A DNA stretch of 64,000 bases, from positions 1,163,501 to 1,227,500 of the forward strand of contig NZ_CP107921.1 of NCBI RefSeq assembly GCF_036014215.1, in the 5' to 3' direction. Each line of letters starts with the position of its first letter. The stretch's first letter is position 1. This document shows, one piece after another, positions 42,256 through 52,000 of the stretch. Position numbers and translations under genes: made by a program. This stretch comes from Streptomyces sp. NBC_00440 (GTDB lineage Bacteria; Actinomycetota; Actinomycetes; Streptomycetales; Streptomycetaceae). Under the pieces are notes generated by a model, which was not told the origin of the DNA, did no database searches, and saw nothing but the letters and a program-made list of their open reading frames with translations.

Positions 42256-42927
42256 TTGTCCCGACTCGCACTCATCAAGGCAGTGCTCGGACCGATCATG
42301 CGTCTGATGTTCCGCCCGCGGGTGGAGGGCGCCTCGAACATCCCGGGGACGGGACCGGTCATCCTCGCCGGTAACCACCTCACGTTCATCGACTCGATGA
42401 TCATGCCGATCTGCCTCCAGCGGCAGGTCTTTTTCATCGGCAAGGACGAGTACGTGACGGGCAAGGGGCTGAAGGGCCGTCTGATGGCCTGGTTCTTCAC
42501 CGGTGTCGGGATGATCCCGGTGGACCGCGACGGTGGACGCGGCGGCGTCGCCGCCCTGATGACCGGCCGCCAGGTGCTGGAGGACGGCAAGGCGTTCTCG
42601 ATCTACCCGGAGGGCACCCGCTCCCCCGACGGACGGCTGTACCGCGGCCGTACGGGCATCGCGCGTCTCACGCTGATGACGGGCGCGCCCGTGGTGCCGT
42701 TCGCGATGATCGGTACGGACAAGCTCCAGCCGAACGGCTCGGGTCTGCCGCGGCCCGGCAAGGTCACGGTCCGCTTCGGTGAGCCGATGGAGTTCTCGCG
42801 CTACGACGGCATGGACCGCGACCGCTATGTGCTGCGCGCGGTCACCGACTCGGTGATGGCCGAGGTCATGCGCCTGTCCGGTCAGGAGTACGTCGACATG
42901 TACGCCACGAAGGCGAAGGCCGCCTGA
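42256..42927 (+). CDS. 1-acyl-glycerol-3-phosphate acyltransferase-like (PlsC family)
   Basis: A 223-residue acyltransferase: block I NHLTFID (NHx4D), block II GVGMIPVDRDGGRG, block III PEGTRSPDG, block IV VPFAMIG. It would acylate lysophosphatidic acid or a related acceptor at the membrane. The TTG at 42256 is supported by GGAGGA at 5 nt; earlier in-frame starts add a basic, low-quality extension. It is followed by a very strong terminator. Confidence 0.92.
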   Translation: MSRLALIKAVLGPIMRLMFRPRVEGASNIPGTGPVILAGNHLTFIDSMIMPICLQRQVFFIGKDEYVTGKGLKGRLMAWFFTGVGMIPVDRDGGRGGVAALMTGRQVLEDGKAFSIYPEGTRSPDGRLYRGRTGIARLTLMTGAPVVPFAMIGTDKLQPNGSGLPRPGKVTVRFGEPMEFSRYDGMDRDRYVLRAVTDSVMAEVMRLSGQEYVDMYATKAKAA

Positions 42928-42950
42928 CCCGCGCACGCCTGCTGCATACG

Positions 42951-43000
42951 CATACGGCGGAGGGCCACCCGGAATGTCCCGGGTGGCCCTCCGCCGTATG
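42951..43000. terminator. Very strong bidirectional terminator
   Basis: A perfect 22-bp inverted repeat (arms 42951-42972 and 42979-43000, outer end CATACGGCGG) with a 6-nt loop. It lies between the convergent acyltransferase and MFS genes. Confidence 0.88.
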
Positions 43001-43033
43001 TATCAGCCGTGCCCCGCGGGCGTGCGGTCCGTG

Positions 43034-44563
43034 TCAGACGTGCAGCTTCTGTCCCCTGAGCAGGAACCACGAGGTCACCGCCGTGGCGAACAGGACGATG
43101 GAGCCGACCGCGGCGGCCGCCTGGAAGCCGTGTGTGAAGGCCTCCTGCGCGGAGGAGAGCAGGGCGGCGCCCTGGTCGTGCGGCAGGGTCTTCGCCGCTT
43201 CCACGGCGCCGCCGAGTGACTCATGGGCCTCGACCGCGGCGTGGGCGGGGACCCCCTGCGGGATGGAGAAGCCCCGGTAGATCCCGGTGACCACCGAGCC
43301 GAGCAGGGCGATCCCCAGAGCCGTACCCAGTTCGTACGCGGTCTCGGACACGGCGGACGCCGCGCCCGCCTGGTCCTTGGGGACGCTGGAGAGCAGCACG
43401 TCGGAGGTCACGGTGAAGGCCAGGCCCGCTCCGAGCCCGCCGAAGAACAGGGCAAGCCCCAGGGCCACCACACCGGTCGACGCACTGACCCACACACAGC
43501 CCGCGAGGGCCACCGCGACCGCCGACAGACCGCCGGCCACGGCGCTGCGGACCGACGCCTTGCGCGCCAGGTATCCGGCCATCAGCCCGGTGGCGACCGC
43601 TCCCACCGCGGCGGGAAGTTCGATCAGCCCGGCGGCCAGCGGGGAGCGCCCCTGCACCAGCTGGAGGAACTGCGAGAGGAAGAACACCAGACCGGAGAGG
43701 CCGAGAATGGTCAGCAGATCGGCCAGCACCGCGCCGGAGAAACCGCGGTGGTGGAAGAGCCGCATATCGAGCAGCGGCGAATCCAGGGTCAGCTGGCGAC
43801 GGGCGAACCAGAGCAGGGCCAGCAGACCGACGGCCCCGGCCGCCAGGTTGTCCCAGTGGAAGCCGTTGGCCGCCGCCTCCTTCACCGCGTACACCACCGC
43901 CATCACGCCGACCAGGGAAAGGCCCACACTGACCAGGTCCCACGGGCCGGGGTTCGGGTCGCGCGACTCGGGCAGCACCTTCAGGCCGACCAGGACGAGC
44001 ACCAGCATCACCGGCAGATTGATGAGGAAGACCGAGCCCCACCAGAAGTTCTCCAGCAGGAACCCGCCGACCACCGGACCGACCGCGGTACCGGCCGAAG
44101 CGGCCGCGCCCCAGATCCCGACGGCGAGGCTGCGCTCCTTCGGGTCGTGGAAGATGTTGCGGATCAGCGCGAGGGTGGACGGCATCAGGGTGGCGCCCGC
44201 GATGCCGAGCAGCGCCCGGGCGGCGATCATCATCTCGGGGCTGTTCGCGTAGGCGTTCAGTACGGAGATCGCGCCGAAGGCGACAGAGCCGGAGAGCAGC
44301 AGCTTCTTGCGGCCGATCCGGTCGCCGAGGCTGCCCATGGAGACCAGCAGTCCCGCGATGACGAACGAGTAGATGTCGCCGATCCACAGGAGCTGGGTGC
44401 CCGATGGCTTGAGGTCCTCGCTCAGGAAGGGCGTCGCCAGGCCGAGCACCGTCGCGTCGACCGCGACCAGCAGCACGGCGAGGACGAGCACGGCGAGGGC
44501 GAGCCAGCGGCCGGGACCGCGAGTGGCCCCGGAGTCGCTCGTCCGCCGGGTGGTACCGGTCAT
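43034..44563 (-). CDS. MFS drug transporter (DHA2, 14-TMS)
   Basis: A 509-residue transporter with 14 predicted helices. ALAVLVLAVLLVAVDATVLG and GLLVSMGSLGDRIGRKKLLL are hallmarks of the DHA2 efflux branch, as is WRWVFLIN-like WWGSVFLINLPV. It is a proton antiporter, probably for cationic or hydrophobic drugs. The ATG overlaps the stop of the tetR gene (ATGA at 44560-44563), giving coupled expression under that repressor. Confidence 0.92.
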   Translation of the reverse strand: MTGTTRRTSDSGATRGPGRWLALAVLVLAVLLVAVDATVLGLATPFLSEDLKPSGTQLLWIGDIYSFVIAGLLVSMGSLGDRIGRKKLLLSGSVAFGAISVLNAYANSPEMMIAARALLGIAGATLMPSTLALIRNIFHDPKERSLAVGIWGAAASAGTAVGPVVGGFLLENFWWGSVFLINLPVMLVLVLVGLKVLPESRDPNPGPWDLVSVGLSLVGVMAVVYAVKEAAANGFHWDNLAAGAVGLLALLWFARRQLTLDSPLLDMRLFHHRGFSGAVLADLLTILGLSGLVFFLSQFLQLVQGRSPLAAGLIELPAAVGAVATGLMAGYLARKASVRSAVAGGLSAVAVALAGCVWVSASTGVVALGLALFFGGLGAGLAFTVTSDVLLSSVPKDQAGAASAVSETAYELGTALGIALLGSVVTGIYRGFSIPQGVPAHAAVEAHESLGGAVEAAKTLPHDQGAALLSSAQEAFTHGFQAAAAVGSIVLFATAVTSWFLLRGQKLHV

Positions 44564-45111
44564 TGCTCCACGCTCCGTTGTGCGCCGCCGAGCAGCAACT
44601 CGGCGATCATGTAAGAGAAGTCATTGGCCGCCACCCGGCCGTCCTGTATCGCCCAGGCGCAGGTGCCGATGAGCCCGTAGAACGCCTCGGTCAGCCAGGC
44701 GGGGGTGAGGTCGATCCGGAGCTCCCCGGCCTCCTGGCCGCGCCGGAAGAGGGCGCAGACCCGGGCGTCGAGCCGGTCCCAGCCCTCGTTCACCCCTTCA
44801 CCCTCGAAGAGTTCGTTCTCGGTGACGAGGAAGGCGAGCAGTCCGGCGGCGGGCTGGACCTCGGCGATCAGGCGCCGCAGCGCCTCCACCGCCGGTCCCT
44901 CGTCGGTCCTGGCCGCGTCGAGCGCCGCCTCGAACTCCGCGATGCCGAACTCCTCCAGGGCCCTGACCAGCGCGTCCCGTCCGGCGAAGTGCCGGTGGAG
45001 GGTGGCCCTGCCGATGCCTGCCGCCCTGGCGACCTCGTCCATGGTGGCGGTCGCCTTACGGGTGAGCAGGGTGGCGGCGGTGCGCAGCACCTGGTCCCGG
45101 TCGACAGTCAT
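44560..45111 (-). CDS. TetR-family repressor
   Basis: A 183-residue regulator. The helix-turn-helix is TMDEVARAAGIGRATLHRHF (residues 23-42) and a C-terminal ligand domain follows. There is no Shine-Dalgarno site before the ATG; TATGTT lies 6 nt upstream, so the mRNA should be leaderless. A 20-bp palindrome covers the -35, which implies autorepression and control of the coupled MFS gene. Confidence 0.9.
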   Translation of the reverse strand: MTVDRDQVLRTAATLLTRKATATMDEVARAAGIGRATLHRHFAGRDALVRALEEFGIAEFEAALDAARTDEGPAVEALRRLIAEVQPAAGLLAFLVTENELFEGEGVNEGWDRLDARVCALFRRGQEAGELRIDLTPAWLTEAFYGLIGTCAWAIQDGRVAANDFSYMIAELLLGGAQRSVEQ

Positions 45112-45117
45112 GAGACA

Positions 45118-45147
45118 AACATAACCACAATGAGACAGCTATGTCTC
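45118..45147 (-). promoter_or_regulatory. Leaderless promoter of tetR-MFS
   Basis: On the minus strand GAGACA (45147-45142), 18-nt spacer and TATGTT (45123-45118) end 6 nt before the tetR ATG, placing the transcription start at or next to the start codon. Confidence 0.6.
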
Positions 45148-45149
45148 AT
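45130..45149. promoter_or_regulatory. TetR operator palindrome
   Basis: ATGAGACAGCTATGTCTCAT has perfect 8-bp arms around GCTA. It covers the -35 and part of the spacer of the tetR promoter. An extra half site ATGAGACA at 45110-45117 overlaps the tetR start codon, 20 bp away from the first arm (about two helical turns). Confidence 0.75.
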
Positions 45150-45234
45150 CAATATCGGCCAGTAGCATGGGCCCGGCGCGACAAGCCGGTTCGGCCGAAC
45201 TTCGGCCGCCCCTCGACCACACAAGGAGCGGTTC

Positions 45235-46179
45235 GTGCGAGACATCGCTGTGTTCAGCGGTAGCGCCCACCCCGAATTGGCCGAGGAGGTCACCGCGCAT
45301 CTGGGCGTACCCCTGAGCCCGGTGCGGGTCAACCGGTTCGCCAACGACTGCCTGGAGGTCCAGCTCCAGGCCAACTGCCGTGAGCGTGACGTCTTCCTGA
45401 TCCAGCCCCTGGTCACCCCGGTGCAGGAGAACCTCGTCGAGCTGCTGCTGATGTGCGACGCGGCCCGCGGCGCGTCGGCCGGCCGGATCACCGTGGTGAT
45501 GCCGCACTACGCCTACGCCCGTTCGGACAAGAAGGACGCGCCGCGGATCTCCATCGGGGGCCGGCTGGTGGCCGACCTGCTGGTGAACTCCGGGGCGAGC
45601 CGGGTGCTGGCACTGACCCTGCACTCGCCCCAGGTGCACGGGTTCTTCTCGGTCCCGGTGGACCATCTGCACGCCCTGCGGGAGCTGGCCGAGCACTTCC
45701 GCGGCTACGACGTCTCGCGCACCACGGTCGTCTCGCCGGACCTCGGCAACGCCAAGGAGGCGGCGGCCTTCGCACGGATGCTGGGCGTCCAGGTGGCGGC
45801 GGGCGCCAAGCAGCGCTTCGCCGACGACCGAGTGGCCATCAGCTCCGTCATCGGCGAGGTCGCGGGCCGCGACATCATCGTCCTGGACGACGAGATCGCC
45901 AAGGGCAGCACCGTACTGGAACTCCTCGACCGGCTCCGCGAGTTGGGCGCCAGGTCGATCCGGGTGGCCTGTACGCACGGGCTCTTCGCCGCCGGAGCGC
46001 TCAAGCGGCTCTCGGACCAGCCCGACGTGCTGGAGATCGTCTGCACGAACACCGTGCCGATACCGCCCCGTGAGCACACCGACAAGCTCACGGTCCTCTC
46101 CATCGCCCCGGCGCTGGCCGAGGCGATGCGGCGGATCCACAACGGCGAATCGGTGAGCGCGCTCTTCGACGCGTCCTGA
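45235..46179 (+). CDS. Ribose-phosphate pyrophosphokinase homologue
   Basis: A 314-residue PRPP synthetase-like protein. The N-terminal half has IAVFSGSAHPELAEEV and RFANDCLEVQLQ; the C-terminal half has the PRPP-binding loop VLDDEIAKGSTVLELL. In the catalytic flexible loop it reads YARSDKKDAPRIS rather than the RQDRKxxxREPI of typical bacterial enzymes, as in some class II-like forms. It would join ATP and ribose-5-phosphate to PRPP. The GTG at 45235 follows AAGGAG. It is divergent from tetR and probably not the main prs gene. Confidence 0.88.
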   Translation: MRDIAVFSGSAHPELAEEVTAHLGVPLSPVRVNRFANDCLEVQLQANCRERDVFLIQPLVTPVQENLVELLLMCDAARGASAGRITVVMPHYAYARSDKKDAPRISIGGRLVADLLVNSGASRVLALTLHSPQVHGFFSVPVDHLHALRELAEHFRGYDVSRTTVVSPDLGNAKEAAAFARMLGVQVAAGAKQRFADDRVAISSVIGEVAGRDIIVLDDEIAKGSTVLELLDRLRELGARSIRVACTHGLFAAGALKRLSDQPDVLEIVCTNTVPIPPREHTDKLTVLSIAPALAEAMRRIHNGESVSALFDAS

Positions 46180-46196
46180 GCCCGCGCGGCGCGGGC
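46180..46196. terminator. Short GC hairpin between convergent genes
   Basis: GCCCGCG, loop CGG, CGCGGGC, directly after the pyrophosphokinase stop and before the convergent aldo/keto reductase stop. Confidence 0.45.
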
Positions 46197-46210
46197 CCCG
46201 TTCCGGTGTT

Positions 46211-47182
46211 TCAGTGCCAGGGCAGCTTCGCCCGCTGCTGCCAGTACGCCGCGGGCTCCTCCCGCAGTCCGGCCAGCCGCTCCAGCTGCTCGTCGCCGAG
46301 GTCGGCCACCGCCGCGTGCAGATTGGCCGACAGCTGTACGGCGGTGGCCGCCCCGGAGAGCACCACCGTCGCCCAGGGGCGGCGCAGGATCGCGGCCAGC
46401 GCGACGGCGTCGGGGGTCGTACCGGTCTCCTCGGCGATGTCCCGCAGCGGCGCCGGGGCGGCGCTGCCGGCGAGACGGCCGTTGGCCACCGCCTCCTTGA
46501 CGATCACGGAGAGCCCTGCCTCGTTGGCCTCCGCCAGCGCCTCTCCGACCGAGGGGTCCAGCAGGTTGTAGGTGCTCTGCACCGCGCGGAAGAGCGGTTC
46601 GCCGCCGACCTCGACCCCGAGCGCGGCCCGGACGGTGTCCGCCTGGGCGGGGCCGCTCGTGGAGAACCCGATCGTCACGCCTTCCGCCGCGAGGCCCGCC
46701 AGCCTGGCGTGCAGTTCGGTGTCGGTCAGGGCCGGGCTGTCGGCGGTCAGGGAGTGGATCTGGTAGAGGTCGAGCCGTTCACCGAGCAGCATGCCGGTCT
46801 CGGTGCGCTGCCGGTCGAAGGTGGCGACGCTGTGGTCCTTGACCTCGTGGACCTCGGCGTCGGTGCGCCAGTCGGCGGTGTAGGTGTAGCCCCACTTGCT
46901 GCCGATCACGACGTCCTGGACGGCGGGCCTGGCATTCAGCCACTCGGCGAGGAAGGCCTCGGCGCGGCCGTAGGAGCGTGCGACGTCGAAGTAGCGCACG
47001 CCCTGCGCGTAGGCGGCGTCCAGGAGTTCATGCGTACGGGCGAGCAGGGCCTCAGGGGTCCGGTCGGCGGGCAGGTCCTGGTCGCGGCCGAGGTTGATGT
47101 AGCCCGGCCTGCCCACGGCTGCCAGACCGAGTCCGATGTGGGCCGTGGGGGTGGTCGCTGCCGTGAGGCGGGCGAAGGGCAT
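46211..47182 (-). CDS. Aldo/keto reductase
   Basis: A 323-residue NADPH-dependent TIM-barrel oxidoreductase. GVRYFDVARSYGRAEAFLAEWL carries the catalytic Asp and Tyr, VIGSKWGYTY the Lys, and LDLYQIHSLT the His. IGFSTSGPAQADTVRAAL and VVLSGAATAVQLSANL flank the cofactor site. The substrate is unknown. The ATG at 47182 follows GGGAG at about 7 nt. Confidence 0.9.
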   Translation of the reverse strand: MPFARLTAATTPTAHIGLGLAAVGRPGYINLGRDQDLPADRTPEALLARTHELLDAAYAQGVRYFDVARSYGRAEAFLAEWLNARPAVQDVVIGSKWGYTYTADWRTDAEVHEVKDHSVATFDRQRTETGMLLGERLDLYQIHSLTADSPALTDTELHARLAGLAAEGVTIGFSTSGPAQADTVRAALGVEVGGEPLFRAVQSTYNLLDPSVGEALAEANEAGLSVIVKEAVANGRLAGSAAPAPLRDIAEETGTTPDAVALAAILRRPWATVVLSGAATAVQLSANLHAAVADLGDEQLERLAGLREEPAAYWQQRAKLPWH

Positions 47183-47243
47183 CGGGGGCTCCCTGCGCGG
47201 ATCGGGGGATGCGGTCTCTGACACCCCTACCCACGATCGCGTA

Positions 47244-47285
47244 CGACAGCGCCCGGCACCCGGGTGGAGGTGCCGGGCGCTGTCG
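47244..47285. terminator. Terminator after argH
   Basis: A perfect 17-bp inverted repeat (arms 47244-47260 and 47269-47285, CGACAGCGCCCGGCACC) with an 8-nt loop. It ends the argG-argH transcript and insulates the aldo/keto reductase gene. Confidence 0.8.
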
Positions 47286-47308
47286 GACCCGGTGGCGGAA
47301 CGGGAGAG

Positions 47309-48784
<1,476 letters not shown>

Positions 48785-48864
48785 TCAAAGGCCGGGGGGA
48801 CCGCCTCCCCGCCGCGGAGGATCGGGGAGGCGGCCGCCGTACGGGTCGGGTCGGTGCGGTGGGG

Positions 48865-50058
48865 TCAGGCCAGGTCGCGCTTGGCCGCGATCTTCGCGGA
48901 GAGGCCGAAGATCTCGATGAAGCCCTGCGCCTTGGACTGGTCGAAAGTATCGCCCGAGTCGTAGGTCGCCAGGTTGAAGTCGTACAGGGACTCACTGGAC
49001 TTGCGGCCGGTGACGGTGGCGCGGCCGCCGTGCAGCGTCATCCGGATGTCGCCCGTGACGTGCTGGTTGGCCTCGTTGATGAAGCCGTCCAGGGCGCGCT
49101 TGAGCGGGGAGAACCACAGACCGTCGTAGACCATCTCGCCCCAGCGCTGCTCGACCTGCCGCTTGTAGCGGGCCAGTTCGCGCTCGACCGTGACGTTCTC
49201 CAGCTCCTGGTGGGCGGTGATCAGCGCGATGGCGCCGGGCGCCTCGTAGATCTCCCGGGACTTGATGCCGACGAGCCGGTCCTCGACCATGTCGATCCGG
49301 CCGATGCCCTGGGCGCCGGCCCGCTCGTTGAGCTGCTGGATCGCCTGCAGGACGGTGACGGGGCTGCCGTCGATGGCGACCGGGACACCCGCCTCGAAGG
49401 AGATGACGACCTCGTCGGCCTCGCGCGGCTCCGCCGGGTTCGCCGTGTACTCGTACACGTCCTCGATCGGCGCGTTCCAGATGTCCTCCAGGAAGCCCGT
49501 CTCGACAGCGCGCCCGAAGACGTTCTGGTCGATGGAGTAGGGGGACTTCTTGGACGTCGCGATCGGGAGGTTCTTCGCCTCGCAGAAGGCGATGGCCTTG
49601 TCGCGGGTCATCGCGTAGTCACGGACCGGCGCGATGCACTTGAGGTCGGGGCCGAGCGCGGTGATGCCGGCCTCGAAGCGGACCTGGTCGTTGCCCTTGC
49701 CGGTGCAGCCGTGGGCGACCGTGGTGGCGCCGTGCTTCCTGGCGGCGGCGACCAGGTGCTTGACGATGGTCGGCCGCGAGAGCGCGGAGACCAGCGGATA
49801 GCGGTCCATGTAGAGCGCGTTGGCCTTGATCGCCGGGAGGCAGTACTCCTCGGCGAACTCGTCCTTGGCGTCGGCGACCTCGGCCTCGACAGCACCGCAG
49901 GCGAGCGCGCGCTTGCGGATGACGTCCAGGTCCTCGCCGCCCTGGCCGACGTCCACAGCGACGGCGATGACCTCGGCGCCCGTCTCCTCGGCGATCCAGC
50001 CGATGGCGACAGAGGTGTCCAGGCCTCCCGAGTAGGCGAGTACGACGCGCTCGGTCAC
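48865..50058 (-). CDS. argG: Argininosuccinate synthase
   Basis: A 397-residue ATP-dependent ligase joining citrulline and aspartate. The PP-loop is [17 protein letters not shown]; further blocks are [31 protein letters not shown] and [17 protein letters not shown]. The GTG at 50058 follows AAGGAG. A promoter with a TTGACA -35 and an overlapping ARG box lies 30-65 nt upstream, so ArgR repression is expected. Clustering of argG with argH is not universal in Streptomyces. Confidence 0.97.
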   Translation of the reverse strand: MTERVVLAYSGGLDTSVAIGWIAEETGAEVIAVAVDVGQGGEDLDVIRKRALACGAVEAEVADAKDEFAEEYCLPAIKANALYMDRYPLVSALSRPTIVKHLVAAARKHGATTVAHGCTGKGNDQVRFEAGITALGPDLKCIAPVRDYAMTRDKAIAFCEAKNLPIATSKKSPYSIDQNVFGRAVETGFLEDIWNAPIEDVYEYTANPAEPREADEVVISFEAGVPVAIDGSPVTVLQAIQQLNERAGAQGIGRIDMVEDRLVGIKSREIYEAPGAIALITAHQELENVTVERELARYKRQVEQRWGEMVYDGLWFSPLKRALDGFINEANQHVTGDIRMTLHGGRATVTGRKSSESLYDFNLATYDSGDTFDQSKAQGFIEIFGLSAKIAAKRDLA

Positions 50059-50089
50059 GGGCTTCTCCTTACGGTGCAATCACTGGTAG

Positions 50090-50114
50090 GCATAACTATG
50101 CAGAACTCCGCATG
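50090..50114. promoter_or_regulatory. ARG box (ArgR operator) at argG
   Basis: GCATAACTATGC (50090-50101) has inverted GCATA/TATGC half sites, and a further GCATG half follows at 50110-50114, one turn and a half away. This is the form of actinobacterial ArgR sites. It covers the -10 and spacer of the argG promoter. An argR gene lies at the right end of the window. Confidence 0.7.
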
Positions 50115-50123
50115 ACTTGTCAA
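50095..50123 (-). promoter_or_regulatory. argG promoter
   Basis: On the minus strand TTGACA (50123-50118), a 17-nt spacer and CATAGT (50100-50095). Transcription would start near 50088, giving a 30-nt leader. Confidence 0.7.
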
Positions 50124-50180
50124 AAGTGCAGGTGAGCGATGTCGCCACAGGAGGTCCAGAAAAGTTTTCGCCGTGAACCA

Positions 50181-50210
50181 TGGACTGGAAGGGTGAACTC
50201 CGCTTACTTT
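50181..50210 (+). promoter_or_regulatory. Leaderless promoter of the gntR operon
   Basis: TGGACT (50181-50186), an 18-nt spacer and TACTTT (50205-50210), ending 6 nt before the gntR ATG at 50217. No Shine-Dalgarno site is suitably placed, so the mRNA probably begins at the start codon. Confidence 0.6.
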
Positions 50211-50218
50211 CTAGACAT
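50208..50218. promoter_or_regulatory. Candidate GntR/HutC operator
   Basis: TTTCTAGACAT contains the palindromic TCTAGA core seen in HutC-subfamily operators (TGTCTAGACA type). It overlaps the -10 box, the start point and the gntR start codon, which suits autorepression. Confidence 0.5.
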
Positions 50219-50939
50219 GCCTGGACAGGTTCATAAGCATCACCGCATCTCACGCATCCTCGCCGAGGAGATCCGCGCCGGTGTGCACGCCGACGGCAGC
50301 AAGCTGCCGGGCGAGCACACCCTGCGGGAACGCTTCGGGGTCAGCCGCACCACCGTGCGGCAGGCGCTGAACGAGCTCGGCGAGCAGGGTCTGATCGCCA
50401 CCCACGCCGGTATCGGCTCGTTCGTCACCTTCGACGGGACACCGCTGGACAACCGGCTCGGCTGGACCCAGGCCCTCGCCGACCAGGGCACCGAACTGAC
50501 CACCGAGGTACTCCGGTTCGAGACCGTCACCGATCAGCAGCTCGCCGCCGCACTCGGTCTGGCGACCACCGGGTTCGTCGCCCTGGACCGCGTGAGGCGG
50601 CTGCCCGACGGGCGCGGCATCTCGCTGGAGCGCAGCCGGGTGCCCGCGGTCGGCGCGCTCGCCGGGCTGGCCGAGCGCGGCCTGGAGGACGGTTCACTGC
50701 ACAAGGCGCTCGTCGCGGCGGGCCGGATCGCCGACTCCGGCGAGGCCCGGATCTCGGTCTCCGGCATCGACGAGGCCGACGCCGCCACGCTGCGCCGCTC
50801 CCCCGGTGAGGCATTCCTCCACCAGTCCCAGGTGTTCCGGGCCGCCGACGGCTCCGTCGTGGAGCAGGTCACCAGCCTGCTCGACCCGTCCCGGTTCCAG
50901 TTGCACGTCCGCACCACCGGCCGAGGAGGCCACGCATGA
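50217..50939 (+). CDS. GntR-family regulator with UTRA domain
   Basis: A 240-residue HutC-type regulator. The winged helix is residues 8-70 (ISRILAEEIRAGVHADGSKL, LRERFGVSRTTVRQALNEL, GLIATHAGIGSFV) and the rest is a UTRA ligand domain (FVALDRVRRLPDGRGISLER, PGEAFLHQSQVFRAADG). It opens a four-gene operon and its stop overlaps the next start (ATGA). UTRA regulators often sense the substrate or product of the adjacent catabolic genes. Confidence 0.9.
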   Translation: MPGQVHKHHRISRILAEEIRAGVHADGSKLPGEHTLRERFGVSRTTVRQALNELGEQGLIATHAGIGSFVTFDGTPLDNRLGWTQALADQGTELTTEVLRFETVTDQQLAAALGLATTGFVALDRVRRLPDGRGISLERSRVPAVGALAGLAERGLEDGSLHKALVAAGRIADSGEARISVSGIDEADAATLRRSPGEAFLHQSQVFRAADGSVVEQVTSLLDPSRFQLHVRTTGRGGHA

Positions 50940-51934
50940 CCGACCCGCACCAGCTCGACCGCGCCCTCGGCGCCCTCTACGGCCTCGCCCTCGGGGACGC
51001 CCTGGGCATGCCCACCCAGGTGATGTCCCGTGAGGACGTCGTACGGGTCTACGGCAGCATCACCGGCTTCGAACCCGCGCAGCACGACAACCCGGTCAGC
51101 GCCGGGATGCCCGCGGGATCGGTCACCGACGACACCGACCAGGCGGTCATCGTGGGCCGGCTGCTGGTGGAGGGCGGCGGGCACATCGACCCGCTCCGGT
51201 TCGCCGCTGAACTGCTCGCCTGGGAGAAGCAGATGAAGGCCAAGGGCTCCTTCGACCTGCTCGGCCCCTCCACCAAGGCGGCTCTCGACGCGGTGGCGGG
51301 CGGCGCGGACATCAAGGAGGCGGGCAGGTACGGCACCACCAACGGCGCCGCCATGCGCGTCACCCCCGTCGGCATCGCCTCCGCCGTGCAGCCGCTGCCC
51401 CGGTTCCTCGACCGGGTCGTGGAGTCCTGCCAGGTCACCCACGACACGAACGTGGGGATCGCGGGCGCAGCGGCCGTCGCGGCAGCGGTGAGCACCGGAG
51501 TCGCGGGGGGTACGCTGGACGACGCCTTCGCGGCGGCGGTCACCGCGGCCCGCGCGGGAGCCGCCCGCGGCAACTGGATCGCCGGGGCGGACATCTCCGC
51601 CCGGATCGGCTGGGCCCGCGAGCTGGTGAGCGGCCTGGACGAGGCCGAAGCCCTCAACCGTATCGTCGCGCTCATCGGCACCAGCGTGGCCAGCCAGGAG
51701 TCCGTCCCCGCGGCCTTCGCCGTCCTCGCGCTGACCGGTGGCGACCCCTGGCGCAGCACCCTGCTCGCCGCCAACCTCGGCGGCGACAGCGACACCATCG
51801 CGGCCATCGCAGGCGCCGTCGCCGGGTCCGTGCGCGGGCTGGCGGGCCTGCCGCCCGATGCCGTACGCACGCTCCGGGCCGTCAACGGCCTCGCGCTGGA
51901 GCCACTGGCCGACGCGCTGCTCGCGCTCCGCTGA
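50936..51934 (+). CDS. ADP-ribosylglycohydrolase-family protein
   Basis: A 332-residue DraG/ARH-fold hydrolase. Metal ligands are seen in GSVTDDTDQAV (TDDT) and GGDSDTIAAIAGA (near residue 283), and GALYGLALGDALG opens the domain. The family cleaves N-glycosidic bonds, classically ADP-ribose on proteins. Here, between a nucleobase-type permease and a sugar kinase, a nucleoside-like small molecule is the likelier substrate (inference). The start overlaps the gntR stop. Confidence 0.92.
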   Translation: MTDPHQLDRALGALYGLALGDALGMPTQVMSREDVVRVYGSITGFEPAQHDNPVSAGMPAGSVTDDTDQAVIVGRLLVEGGGHIDPLRFAAELLAWEKQMKAKGSFDLLGPSTKAALDAVAGGADIKEAGRYGTTNGAAMRVTPVGIASAVQPLPRFLDRVVESCQVTHDTNVGIAGAAAVAAAVSTGVAGGTLDDAFAAAVTAARAGAARGNWIAGADISARIGWARELVSGLDEAEALNRIVALIGTSVASQESVPAAFAVLALTGGDPWRSTLLAANLGGDSDTIAAIAGAVAGSVRGLAGLPPDAVRTLRAVNGLALEPLADALLALR

Positions 51935-52000
51935 GCCCCGCGTCCCCCCGTTCCCGCATCGCCCCCATTCCCGCAACGCACCGTGCAAGGAGGTTCCGCC

